DNA of 64,000 nucleotides from assembly GCA_019914945.1 (NCBI GenBank), contig CM034100.1, forward strand, positions 16,131,096 to 16,195,095. The letters are read 5' to 3'. Positions within the stretch are counted from its first letter, which is position 1. Every line of letters begins with the position of its first letter. The position numbers and the translations under genes are program-made. This DNA comes from Typha latifolia. Lineage: Eukaryota > Streptophyta > Magnoliopsida > Poales > Typhaceae. Below the pieces are notes generated by a model. That model was not told the origin of the DNA, ran no database searches, and saw only the letters and a program-made list of their open reading frames with translations. This document shows positions 17,101 to 28,733 of the stretch, one piece after another.

Positions 17101-20100
17101 GTTTATTATAGTAATTACTAATTATAGGATACTGAAGACCTAATCATTTTCTTTTGTTTTTAACATCTAATTTACCAGATTTTGTACGATGCAAATGAAA
17201 CGGTTGTTGGTGTTGCAACCAATGATTTGGGCATAGCTAAAGATGGTTCAAAAAGGGAAACTTTTCAACGTGGTGTGGAAGTGAGAGGCATGCACTCTTT
17301 TGTTGGTTCTTTTTGCTAATACTTTGCTGGAAAAAATTTCCTGCATATATTTTGGGGCACATGTATCAGATGACCATTTGGAAGTAACCAAATTTGATTG
17401 AGGCATTCTCATGAACTTTTAAACATTTATGATTTTAACTCATTGGCAATTGTAGAGGTGGAAAATCTTCTAGGAACTACCTGTCTTGTTACCTTTGTCT
17501 TTGGTTGGACAAGGAAGATCCATATTCAGTGCTATATTTATGTTCTTATTTGAATTTTTCTTTTCACGTTCTTATAGTATGTTGTGACTAATCATTTTAT
17601 TGATTTATTATTTTCATGGTCAGTGAATTAAAAAATATAATGCAGGACGTCTTACACTCTTGGGTGAAGGATGTCGAGGCTCGCTATCGGAGGTTTGCTA
17701 TTATATCTATTTACTTGATAATATCTTGAATCCTTGATTAATTCTAGTGAATTTTCTTTTCACCCTCTTTGCCCTTTTGCATGTTGATGTTGCTGTTCTC
17801 CTTGTTCACCTACATTTTTTTTCTTTTATTGTTCTTAGAAACTGATACTGAATCACAAACTACGAGAAAAGGGGATGGGACAACATCAGACATATGCTCT
17901 AGGCATTAAGGAGGTAATTTACATTCTTCAAATTTACTTTTCTTATTCCCAGTTTTACTCACTGCAAGAAGTAATCCCTTGCGATTATACATTTATACCT
18001 ATGCTGGTGCTTCTTATTTCACCAAGATTCTATTAGCAAACAGGGACTCCCTTTGTATTCTGGAATTCTGTTCCTTTATTACCTACTAGGACAAGCTAAA
18101 AGAAAGATTTGATTTTTATTATCTGTTTCCGCTGACTTTATTGTCCATCTTGGGGCTCCTGATGATAATAACTTTATACTCTTTTTTGTTACATCTCTTC
18201 TATATAGCTGTAGTCTTTGTAGATTGTAAATATAATTCAATATTATAGTTTGTTGTTTTACTTTTTTCTGAGAATAGGATGTGGTATTTTTAGGTTTGGG
18301 AGATTGAAGAAGGGAAGCACGAACCAGGCACTGTGCTACACACAGTAGGATGGCCCTTAGACTCGAGCACATACGGAGGAAGTTTTCTATATCACATGAA
18401 TGACAGGCAGGTAGGTGTGACCTTTCTTTACTTTGAAGGGCTTGTAGATTTCAAAGGATAGGTCTGAATATTGGTATGTTCTACATTACCTTTTCTATAT
18501 CACGTATTGTTATTCTATGACTCTTCTAATCATAGAGGTAGGGCTTCAAATTATGTATGTTGCTGGATTCTTGTATTAATGTCTGTACTTGTTATTTTTT
18601 ATAAATTAAAGTGCTCTTGTCGTCTATGATGTTGCATACCTTATTCCACAACTTTAAATCCTTTATATTAGAATTTACCTCAATTATATTTGCTTTGACT
18701 ATGGAAGTTAGTTTAGTTCTTCGTTGGCTTCATTAGAAGGGTAACAACATGCGGTTGCATCTACTTTAACTTTCTCCAATTAGAAGCATGTTATATTTTC
18801 TAACATCCTTTTGGGTTTCTACTAACCAATTTCACTCATTCTTTGAATAATTACTTCAATCAAATTTCTTTCACAATATCTAGCACTTTAATTGTATTTG
18901 TTGAAAAATATAAAAACTATCATTTTTTAATAGCTTAAACTTTTAGAATAGTGGGTAGGTTAATATGATACCAGAGCAAGAGATCATGAGTTCAAATAAT
19001 ATAATACCTATCTTTATTTAAAAATATAAAGCCTTCACCCATATAGGTCAAGTCCACTTCTTGGACTTATCAAAATATCTCAATCTCAAAAGTGAAGGGA
19101 GAGTATTATCATATAAATGTAAAAACTATTGTTTTCTAATAGCTTAAACTTTAAGGCCTCGCTTACTTTAAGAATAAGATCAATTCTAGAATAGGTATTT
19201 TTTATTTGTTATTTTTAAAATAATGTCTTTATTCTAAGAATAATTATTCTTATATTCACTTGTATAATAAATAAATATAATAATTACCTTTGATGTGATA
19301 TAAAGTGAAGAAAAAAATTTAATTTATTTTTTATTTTTTATGAAATTATCATAAATACCCTTTGATTTTGATATAAAGTAGGTTAGTGTGATAGATATTA
19401 ATGGTAAATTAGTAATTGAGTTAGTGTAGTATAAAATATAATTTTGATGAATAATGTTTGTATTTTAGAATAGAGTTATTATGATATTTAGTTGTTATTC
19501 TAGAATAAGGACTTGTATTCTAGAATAGAAAATGAGTTATTCCTGAAGTGAAACGGGGGCTTACAGCAATTGGTAAATTAATAGTATTGATTTAGTTCTC
19601 TAATTGTCTGTTGAAACTATAAGAACTATGCCTTGTTTGTGCTATTTTGGTTGTTTATGTTCTGAGATGGACACTACTTTTTATATCCTCCTTTGAGACG
19701 GCTTCTTGATTTTATTTTGGCTTGGAATGTAAAATGTGGAGAAAAATGGCCTGTATAGTTTACAACAATTAGAGAGTCACGAGTCATGTGCAAAAATTTG
19801 TACCCAATGCTTGATTTTACAAATGAGACATTGTTGAGGTTTACCCACTGATGAATGTTTCTTCTTTGATGTGGAGTAACTCAGAATTCAGATGCTCTTT
19901 TTAAAAAAAAATCTTGCATGTGTTTATGCTTCTTTTGATAATAGTAAGAACCTAACAGTTCTATATGGTGATATGCAGATATCAATCGGTCTAGTTGTTG
20001 CCTTGAATTATTGCAACCCCTATTTAAGCCCATATGATGAGTTTCAGGTAACTTTGTAAAAGATATTTTCTGTTGATTCTTATCTTGGCAATTGATTTAT

Positions 20101-23100
20101 CATTCAATATTCAGACAAGGCAAACTTTTCATGTATTAATACGTTTATCTCTTGTACGAGCTTAGTGCATCCCATGCTCATCTTTCATGAGGAAGACAAT
20201 ATACTTTGTTGGACATTCTTTCCTGATTTCATTTTATTTATGTACTTCTGTAACTTCTCCCCAAATTGCCTTTAAACTTTTCTCTCTTTTCTGTTTTGTT
20301 ATGATAAGAGATCTATTTTAACATCTAGTATCATGCAGTTCTGTACACCCAAAAATATTGCTGTTAAAAAGAAACTTTGTTGGCTTTGATGTTTCACTTT
20401 CATAACACCTTGTGAGCGCAATTTTTTGGATACACATGACTTTTACTAAAAAGACCAGCAAATTAACCTACCTTCTTGCTTCAACCACTGCTGAAAAGAA
20501 AGAGAAAAAAAGGGGAAATTACAATACAGTCTTTATTCTTGGGGACTGCGAAGTGCGAACTACTGGACTGCAGAAAGGCTATAAAGCAGTTAAGATGAAG
20601 TTTGAATTAAGAAATATGGAATGAAGACTTCAGGCAGCATCATTAAGAAAAAGTTGCTCAACTACGTCAGAGTTGTCTGGACTCTAGAAAGACCAGTGTT
20701 ATCAGACTGGAGTGGTAAAAGGTTAAACTGATCCCTTAGTCTGCTGAAGTGGATAAGTTACACTGTTACGGAAAAGCAACTGATTTTAAACTTGGCAAAT
20801 GCATAATATAGTTCAATAGTGTCAAATGGCATAAAGAAGGATAATTATAAGTTTGAACAAGCCAATGCTGGTTCTTTCACTGGTATTTGTAACCCTTAAA
20901 CCTTGGATAGAAAAAAGTAGTTCCTTGAATTGACTATTTTCTTAGATCTATCTTTCTTGCAAGTTTTGGTTGTAAACTTGTAATCGAAATAAATTACATC
21001 GTTTTAGTATTAATAGAATATCAATATTCTTTATTTCCTTTGTTTCTTTTAAAGCATGTGGTTTTCATATCTTTGTGTTTTAGACTTCTAGTTTGATGTT
21101 CTTTTTCACCAGCAGTCTTTTGTGAAACATTAGTTTCTCAGTTCATCCTATCATAGGTGAGTAATTATCACTGTGTTATACATTGATAGTTAAATATGAC
21201 TTATTGGCCTTTCTTTAAGAATTACTCCTTTTCTCTTTATGTTGCCTACTTGCCTTTAATTTCCAGTATAATTCTTCCATAGTGAAGTTTGCATATTTCT
21301 TCTTTTCCCTTTTGGAAATGTTACCTTCTCTACTTGAACAACAACAATAACAACAACAAACAACAACAAGCCGCTAGTTCCAACTATTTGGGGCCTGTCA
21401 ATATTGACCACTCTCTTCCGAGAAAATTATATTATCAACATTTTCTTCCTTTGTACCCACAAAAGAGTATGTCGTTGGCCCAGTTATGTAAAAATTCCCT
21501 CCTCTCAAGTGTCTAATGAGTAATGAAGATTACTTTGATATTACATGATATTATTTATGCCACTGCACCTCTGCACCTTTAGTCTATGTGGATCTGTTCA
21601 GGGAATCGGGCATTTCTTTGATAATAGTTTTGTGCTTAAGAATAATAGCTGGCACAGTTTTGTGGATCTTCTGAAGAAACTTTGACATTATTTTTTCTGT
21701 CATATTTTTAGAAATTCAAGAACCATCCAGCCATCAGACGACTATTGGAGGGTGGAACTGTTATCCAGTATGGTGCTCGCACTTTGAATGAAGGTGGTTT
21801 TCAGGTACATCCGAGCTTCTTGATAAGTAAGAATGTAAGAAATGGGGCCTCAAAATCAAGCAGGCCATCTATGAAAAATGGTCTATATTATAATCAATGG
21901 ATCACTTTATGATAAGTGAATATTTATTATTGAGTGACCTAACCTTTCAAGTCTTGAGTTTGTTCTGAACTGTATAATTTCTGCTGATTGTCCAGCACTA
22001 AAGCTACAGGGAGAATAATTTACATAACTTAATAATGTTGTCCTGCTTTTAGAGAAAGTGAAACTTGTTGGCAGATCTGAACACTGCAGTCATCTCTGTT
22101 GTTTATTCAATAAGTGGCAAACTAGGAATTTTCATGTAATCAGATCTACTTAGTTGTTTTTTTCTTCTTGAAAACAAATTTGTGAGATATTAATAATATA
22201 TTTCTTTATTTACAGTCAATTCCCAATCCGGTTTTTCCCGGAGGGGCAATTATTGGATGCTCTGCAGGATTTATAAATGTGCCTAAAATAAAGGGAACAC
22301 ATACTGCCATGAAATCAGGTTTGTCCTTTCTGGATTTCTACATTGTCTGGATTACATTTAAATCTTTATTTGTTGTTTCATGGTTTGACTTCTGTCCTAT
22401 ATCCTTATTGAAGAAGCACTTATCACCTGATAGCTAGTGATCAGGTTCACTTTATGTAGGAAATATCCAGATTTTTGGCTTGTCGTAATATGCTAATGTT
22501 TGATCTCTAAAAGCCACTTGTAATATATACATTATCTCCCACAGGTATGCTTGCAGCAGAAACAGCTTTTAAGGCGTTAGTTGAAGGAGAAAAGATGGAA
22601 ATGTACTGGGAAAATCTAAAGAAATCATGGATTTGGGAAGAACTCTACAAAGTTCGGAACTATCGACCAGTAAGTGATGCCATCATGTTTGATCCATTTG
22701 TAACTATCATTGGCAGACTATATTATGACTTATCAGGCAAGAGAGAGGACGAGCCAACTTCAGTTGGCACTTTGATTTTCCTTTACCAGTATATCTGGCA
22801 CCTAACTGGGATTCTCTTGTAGGCATTTGAGTACGGATTTATTCCTGGATTGGCCTTGTCTGCCTTGGAGCAGTGAGTTTTTTTCTTCACAATGCAATAT
22901 GTTTGCCTTGTTTATTTGATGTGCTTTCTTAATTGCTGACATTGGTTTGGTTTCTTTTAGCTATATTTTTAAAGGAAAACTACCTTTGACATTAAAGCAT
23001 GGGAAACCTGATCACGAAGCCACAGATGTGAGGATCAACTACCTTCAGAATTGTATAGTTGAAGTAGAAGAATTCTAGGTGTTTGGAATAGGTGTATGTA

Positions 23101-25360
23101 GATGCTTAGCATTTTGATTGCTGGTGTCAGTGGAAAAATGACCAGGATAACTACTCATTTGCAGATTGCCAGTATGCATACGCCAATACAGTATCCAAAG
23201 CCAGATGGGCAGATTTCCTTCGATGTGCCAACTTCATTGTACAGGTCAAATATGTTGCACACTGAAACATGAGTCTTTTTTTTTTCCTTTATCTCTATAC
23301 ACGAGTATCTACATTCATGAATGGTTCTGAGAGTGCAGTGCAGGAGTTACTTGTGGATGCTGCATAGAGGTTGTGGGAGGCTTTTTATTTTTATTTTTAT
23401 TTTTTAACTGTTTGCCATCTGGAGCAATTGCATTCTCAATTTCTCATTTTCACTTTTTTTAAAAAAAAATTTTGATTCATCGACAAATGTTAACAGAGAG
23501 AATACTTGTTTCATGGAATGGTCATCTTCCTATTTATCAATGCTAGCTAAAGATACTCATTATCTTAATGCATGACTGCTGGAGCTGATGAATATTATGA
23601 ACTTGTGTTACTCCATCTGTTTATTAAAGCCATGTTAAGCCTATTTCTGCTACTTGAGTCACCGGTTTTTGAGTGCGCATCAGTTAAGAACTGTAATGTG
23701 ACTGCTTATAGGTTTTTCTTTCCCTTTTGTTGATAAAAGATATCCGTGTTTGAAATGTTTCTTATTCTATCAGAACTTTTCATTTGCCCCTTTCTCCAGA
23801 TTTTATTTTATATCTGTGAAATTTGAGGTGATAGCCCTGGTTGCATACTCTGCAATTCTGACAAATAAGCAAGAGGTGATATGCAACTCTTGCCTCAGTC
23901 TTCCTTTGCTTGGAATAGTAAACCAATTTTGAGAATTAAAGTCAGGTTTTATAAGGTATGTTGGGTTGATTTCCAGTTCTATAAAAAGATGGTTGATGCT
24001 GATCCTTTAATGAAGTCTTCATGACTTACTCATACTATGTAACAATAATGATTGCCCCATGTATGTAGTAGTTAATTGATTAGTTCAGTACTTAAGTGGC
24101 AAGAAAATTTCACCTTAAAAGACATATGCGTGTGTATGCAGTAGGCGATTAATTGCAGCAATCATCTGGGTCGGGTATAACCTCCTGTGAATTTGGTGAC
24201 ACTTTACTGAAGCAGACTTTGTCTTTCAGTTCTAAGCATAATAAGAAACAAAAGAAGCCCTATGAAGGAATACAATTGAGAACCAAAGTTCTTTACTGAT
24301 TACAATTTGTTTTTCCAATATCAGCAGGTTGTAGTTAGATTTGCTGTGCATATAATAGAGCTTCAAGTTTTGCATAAAGTAGATTGGCATATCATTCAAT
24401 ATTAACAATTTATGAAGTTTCTGTATTTAATCAACTCATTTACTTTGTTTCAGTTAGTTTCATGTGAACTTGACCTTTTTATGTGCAGGAGCAACACAAA
24501 TCATGAACACAATCAGCCTGCTCATCTCCGCTTGAGAGATCCTACAATACCTGAACTTGTAAATCTGCCAGTGTATGCTGGACCAGAATCACGCTACTGC
24601 CCAGCTCGAGTTTATGAGTAAGAGAAATAAATGTCATGATGCTTGCATAGGATTAAGATGATTTCCTTTGTTCCTTATTCTGAACTAAAATGACAAAGGA
24701 ATCGTAAAGGTAGTTTATGTGGAAATGTTTAATTGGTTAAAGTTCTGGTTTTGACTTTTATGACACATTTTTTCTCCTTAAGGTATGTCCCTGATGAGAA
24801 ACATGGTTTGAAACTTCACATAAATGCTCAAAATTGCCTTCACTGCAAGGTACTACATTTTACTACATTTTTCTTATGAAAGAGAATATTTTACATTATT
24901 ATTTTTAGAGAACCTCGTACCAGAGTCGGTTTCAATTTATGCTTAATGATGAAGGGAGAAGAGGACAAATTCAAAGAACACAGATCCTTCAACTTCTCTA
25001 AAATAGTCTGAAGGACATCTTGTCGTGGTGCATATACATTATTATTGCAAAGTCCTTTTGATGCTTAAGCCTGGTAGTAGTGGGCATGCCCTTTTATTTG
25101 CTTTTTTTAAGTCATACTCTAGAAATGAACGTCTTCCATTTTGTTCAATATTTTTTAAGCTCTGAACTTGGTTCTTCCAAATGATGCTCACCATATGAAA
25201 AATTGTTACTGCACATCAGTTGCTGTCTTCTCCTTTAACCTTTCTTCTCATGTCATCATCTTTGCTGATGTTGCAGGCTTGTGATATTAAGGATCCAAGG
25301 CAAAATATTGAGTGGACTGTACCCGAAGGTGGTGGTGGGCCTGGGTATACAATTATGTAG
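11647..25360 (+). CDS. ETFQO: Electron transfer flavoprotein:ubiquinone oxidoreductase, mitochondrial
   Basis: Eighteen exons: 11647-12055, 13534-13610, 16178-16284, 17007-17088, 17179-17287, 17646-17692, 17839-17913, 18294-18410, 19979-20047, 21712-21804, 22216-22318, 22545-22669, 22823-22872, 22961-23027, 23165-23244, 24489-24617, 24783-24849, 25277-25360. All phases agree; 629 aa, close to the family length. It passes electrons from reduced ETF to ubiquinone in the inner mitochondrial membrane, serving branched-chain amino acid, lysine and fatty acid breakdown during carbon starvation. The Ser/Arg-rich residues 1-90 look like a mitochondrial presequence. The FAD Rossmann motif [15 protein letters not shown] is at about 97-111. 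[28 protein letters not shown] and [11 protein letters not shown] follow. The C-terminal 4Fe-4S ligands are the Cys of [10 protein letters not shown] and C-X2-C-X2-C in NCLHCKACD. Intron 5 needs a GC donor (17288). Intron 2 is crowded with insertions. AATAAA at 25659-25664 is a likely poly(A) signal. Confidence 0.97.
13611..13920 (+). repeat. 155-bp tandem duplication at the start of ETFQO intron 2
   Basis: Two head-to-tail copies, 13611-13765 and 13766-13920, differ at only about eight or nine positions. Copy 1 begins exactly at the intron donor (GTATGG), so copy 2 carries a second GTATGG in an intronic context. The period is exactly 155 bp by eye. Confidence 0.9.
14119..14164. repeat. (TC)n microsatellite
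   Basis: About 22 TC units within the outer repeat of ETFQO intron 2, followed by TTTC repeats to about 14200. Confidence 0.9.
14295..15365. mobile_element. Non-autonomous hAT-like DNA transposon in ETFQO intron 2
   Basis: A 1071-bp element flanked by an exact 8-bp direct repeat ACCTTGAG (14287-14294 and 15366-15373), the target-site length of the hAT superfamily. Ends are TAGGGTGGCAA and, reverse-complemented, TAGGGGTGACAA. Subterminal regions are packed with CGGGT/ACCCG motifs in both orientations, typical of transposase binding sites. The interior has a GGAGGCGGCAGAC-like tandem region (about 14980-15115) and an (AT)n run near 15197-15218. No transposase ORF is present. Confidence 0.8.
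18909..19152 (+). mobile_element. TRIM-like miniature retroelement in ETFQO intron 8
   Basis: Two direct repeats of about 34 bp, 18910-18943 and 19119-19152, both containing AATAGCTTAAACTTT, bracket about 175 bp. Just inside the left one is TGATACCAGAGC, close to the usual initiator-Met tRNA primer-binding site. No coding capacity. This fits a terminal-repeat retroelement in miniature; a SINE-like origin is the alternative. Confidence 0.5.
19154..19560. mobile_element. PIF/Harbinger (Tourist)-like MITE in ETFQO intron 8
   Basis: About 407 bp with imperfect terminal inverted repeats: GGCCTCGCTTACTTTAAG at the left, and GCCCCCGTTTCACTTCAGG as the reverse complement of the right end, both followed by AATAA. 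TTA flanks both sides (19151-19153 and 19561-19563), matching the 3-bp target of this superfamily. The internal TCTAGAATA motifs also recur. It abuts the right end of the TRIM-like repeat, so it inserted into it. Confidence 0.65.
21338..21400 (+). repeat. CAA-rich repeat with adjoining dispersed-repeat motif in ETFQO intron 9
   Basis: AACAACAACAATAACAAC-type sequence followed by GCCGCTAGTTCCAACTATTTGGGGCC. This CAA-tract plus ACTATTTGGGG pattern is a familiar dispersed repeat in plant DNA. Only a fragment is present. Confidence 0.45.
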
Positions 25361-25658
25361 AATTTCTTAATCGGTAACTCAAACCAGATTCTCATTGTAC
25401 TACTGTAAATCTAAACGCGGCCGAACTCTTTCTGCGCCTAATGGTGGCTGGTTCTTGTCTTAGGGTAAAACTTAGGAACAATTTAAAAGACTGCCTTGAT
25501 TTAGAAATTGCCACCCTCGGCACAATACAGGAATTTATATGGAGAAAAATACCCTTTACCCTTTTGTAGCGAAATCTAAAGTGCTTCCCTGAGTTTTAAT
25601 TTCTGTCACTTAACTCTCTTGTGGTTATGATTTATATGTAATTGCCTGACAAACATGG

Positions 25659-25664
25659 AATAAA
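25659..25664 (+). terminator. Polyadenylation signal of ETFQO
   Basis: AATAAA 299 nt after the ETFQO stop codon, in a T-rich context, ahead of a T run at about 25699. Plausible near-upstream element; the cleavage site is not determined. Confidence 0.4.
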
Positions 25665-26164
25665 GAAATCTCTTTTGATTTACAGCTATTTGGAGCGATT
25701 TTTTTTTTTGGCGACAATATTTAGTCTTATACTTCATCTCATATGTCTCACTTTTGCATTTAAACATTGCAAATCTTTTAAACCAGGAGAGGAAATACGA
25801 AGAAAAGGTCAAAAAGTTTAATGATTTTGACAGAAAATTACCTTCGTTATTATCTGTAGATAAAAGACAAATTAACGACTGTTCGAAGTTTTGGTTTAAA
25901 TCCTGATACAAATGAGAACTATAATGGGGTTAAGTGGTATAAACGAGGTCAAGGAGACTATTTAAAATTTAGCCTAATCACAGTGGTTGTAAATTATAGT
26001 TTACCCAATTTATATTCATTCATATCCCAGACATAAAAGAGAGATTTGATGGCTAATATCTTGTTCATCAGGCCTGAATATCAACAATCAACTACGGAAT
26101 TAAAAGTTGCATCTTATTCCCCTTATTTGTTTTCAGGTACATACTCATTCCAGACATTAAAATG

Positions 26165-26458
26165 TTAGCAAGGATAGAAGCATCTGCAGTGTAGGTACTC
26201 ATCCACGCAGACGCCCTGCACGGAAGGATTAGGCATGTGGGTCTCACACTGACGTTGGCATGCAGCAGGTTCGCACATATAGGCCGAGCAAATCGGAGCA
26301 GCAGCGTCCACCACCCTTGCCTCTGGGCCTGCAACCATAACACCCTCTCATTTAGCTTAATTAAATAAGTTGGTTGGAGGAATACAGCATTCAGTTATAC
26401 CCATGATGTTGAGCAACGCAAAGAAGAGGATCCAAGAGAGCTTCATCATCGTCGCCAT
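26165..26458 (-). CDS. Defensin-like cysteine-rich secreted peptide
   Basis: Two exons, 26458-26401 and 26328-26165, splitting a Gly codon; 73 aa. Residues 1-20 (MATMMKLSWILFFALLNIMG) are a signal peptide core and the intron falls at its end, the standard gene structure of plant defensin-like (DEFL/LCR) genes. The mature part has eight cysteines at 33, 38, 43, 47, 60, 67, 69 and 73: C-X4-C-X4-C-X3-C-X12-C-X6-C-X1-C-X3-C. It includes the C-X3-C and C-X-C pairs of the cysteine-stabilised alpha-beta fold, and ends on the last cysteine. The usual defensin gamma-core Gly is not obvious. Likely apoplastic; antimicrobial, signalling and reproductive roles are all possible. Ring structure and target are unknown. 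It stands alone, 0.8 kb past ETFQO on the other strand. Confidence 0.85.
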
Positions 26459-27549
26459 CTGCTGTTGACTGTTGTGGATGCCTGGATCTCTTCAAATTTT
26501 TTTTTTTTAAAACTTTTTCTTGGCTTAGTTGCTATTTATAGTGATTTAGTCATCCTTTGCTTGTGTCTGATCCTTATCATGTTTGATGGACTTTATTTGT
26601 CGAATAAATTTTTCAATCCATGTTTAGTTGTATCTTTCCATTTTATATCAGATGGATGAACTTCCGGTGAGCAGTCAGTGTGAATAAATTGAAATGATGA
26701 TCTGTACATATACCAGTACATGGATTATATTATTTCCATTTAAGAATTAAGATCATGTATGTACTGGTGAAGGCACTGCAGATTCATCTATATGAATAAT
26801 GAGCCATAATGGGTCTAATCCAATTCCGCAGAAGTCCAGATTAGGTCTAAATCTCAAGTTGTAGAGACTTGATACGTTTGAACTGATGTTAATTACTCTT
26901 ATCCCAAGAAAAGTAATTTTAATTACTGGTAGATTCCATGTAAGAGCCGCAGCCCCAAGAAGCCCCATGAAGTGCTCACATAACTTGTGATTCGTGGCTT
27001 TCTCCCATTACCCAGGTACATAATGTTCTTATTTTCTTATTGAATCTGCTCTGTGAAATGGATGACGCCACAGGGGTTTGTGGGTGGTAGAGCCAGTTTT
27101 CTAGTTACCTTTTTAGTGGAGTCCACTGCATAAAAAGGGTCGAGTTCTTTGCCCTTTCCACAAACCAAAGATTTATTTATTCTTTAACGATAGAAACAAG
27201 GGGTAGAATAATAGTGCATTGGGCCTAGCTTTTTTTAGTTTAATATTAGAAAAGGCCTGAACAATTTATTAGCATCCAGATATTATAACGACAATTCATT
27301 AACACAAGCCTTATATTTGGTCTATCCTAGATACTATAGTTAAACATAATATCAGTCGGGTCTATAAGTTTCGTCAATCTAGTATCCTAAGAATGACTCT
27401 AACAATCCTCATCAAAGGCAAAAGGATAGAAGATCAAAAAAAAAAAAAAGAAAAAAGAAAAAGAAAAATCCTAAAACGCTCTAACCCAACAACAGGGGGA
27501 AAGAAAAAAAGACATGGCTAGGAACCCCGAAAAGCACAACGCCTATATC

Positions 27550-28050
27550 CGAGAATTAAAGATGCTGACACTGTGATCAGGTCGGAGACGGGAACAAGGG
27601 GGCCGGGCGCCAAGGCATTTGTAGCAATAGCAAGTGGCTGGGCGGAGGAGGGAGGGGAGGGTTGCGAGTAGAAGGCGACGAGAGGTTCCTCCGAGAGGAA
27701 AAGGCGGCAGTGGGACAACCCGGATCTGACGGGAGGCGGTGACAAAGCATAGACCCGACAGGTATGAAGCTGGCGGGGGTTCGTCGGGTGAGCAGCGGCA
27801 AAGTAAAGATCCGGCACGAGGAGGGGATGGATGGTGAGCTCGGAGGAGACCGGCGGCAGAGAAGGAGAGGAAGGAGAGCAAGGGAGCAAAGGGAAGGGTG
27901 GAGAAAGAGGAGAACGAGCTGCACAGGAAGCAAGAAAGCTCTCTCTCCTCTCCTACCCACTCAGGCTAGGAGCAGGGAGGGGAAGGCTCGTCGGCGCGAG
28001 GACAAGACCATCGGAGGAAGGAGGAAGCGCCTGTGCTGAACCATAGCAAA
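27550..28050 (-). repeat. GC-rich, purine/pyrimidine-skewed repeat fragment
   Basis: An isolated GC-rich block in AT-rich surroundings with overlapping ORFs in several frames, none resembling a protein. On the - strand CTCCTAGCCTGAGTGGGTAG (27.96 kb) resembles CTCCTAGCTTGAGTGGCTAG on + at 63795. A C/T-rich tract follows in both. This suggests the 5' part of a dispersed retroelement; the class is uncertain. Confidence 0.35.
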
Positions 28051-28121
28051 GCTAGGACCGGCGCAGGGGTGAAGAAGAAGAAAAAAAAAACTTATTACTA
28101 AAAAAAAATGCATCGAGTCTA

Positions 28122-28228
28122 GCTAATGGGATGATAAAGGAGCTTATAGTGTATAAGTGTTTCGGGATTCAAATTCTAACGGTATCAATTTAATTGGGAT
28201 ATCATTAAGTTTTCAATTTTCGAAAGCC
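28122..28228 (+). repeat. tRNA-derived SINE, copy 2
   Basis: GGGATTCAAATTCTAACGG (B-box-like), then ATATCATTAAGTTTTCAAT and an A-rich end. It matches copy 1 at 8094-8221 (reverse strand) and copy 3 at 43441-43575 in element order and in the last 40 or so bases. Confidence 0.6.
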
Positions 28229-28235
28229 AAAAAAT

Positions 28236-28258
28236 TATATATATATATATATATATAT
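28236..28258. repeat. (AT)n microsatellite
   Basis: About eleven AT units just after SINE copy 2, possibly grown from the element's tail. Confidence 0.85.
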
Positions 28259-28733
28259 TGTGCGTTGAGGCTAAGTATAAGAAGAAGGATAAGGACCCAG
28301 GAATAAGGGTGGGGGAGAGAGGGGTCCATTGCATTGTCTATTAGCAGGGAAGGGAAGAGTGAAACCATGTGCTCAGGGTGCAAGTGGGGGAAGAGGGATG
28401 AAAGGGATAACATGGAGTAATGTTCTCTCTTTGGTGCTTAGTGAATCCTATGCCATGAACAAACTGAACATCTAACTTAGTTATAACTTTTATGAAACAA
28501 CTTTGAAGAGATTAAAATGTCGGTAAATAAGTCTTCAAAAATAATAAAAAATAAATGTCCATAGAATCAAATGAGGACGTAGTGAACAATACAATGACGA
28601 TGAGAATCGCAAATGCATGTACAGCATAATTGTAGCAGGAGATCTCCACGCAACTTGTTTAGTTGTTTCCTTTAAAAACAAATCAATAAACAAATAAGGT
28701 AATATCTGGTGCATGGCAGAAGACTTGGATCGA

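Larger units (their letters stand above)
26459..28733. other. Spacer between the DEFL gene and the 3' end of the trihelix gene
   Basis: Holds the DEFL promoter, AT-rich DNA to 27.45 kb, a GC/purine-rich repeat-like block at 27.55-28.05 kb, a SINE copy and an (AT)n run. No gene recognised. Confidence 0.6.

Noticed and set aside
17281..17282. GT donor (GTGAGA) at the end of ETFQO exon 5
   Set aside because: Looks better than the GC donor, but joining GAA to exon 6 destroys the conserved reading frame.
27518..28046. Overlapping ORFs of 66-127 codons on both strands
   Set aside because: Compositional artefact of a GC-rich, strand-skewed block; no family resemblance and all frames open alike.
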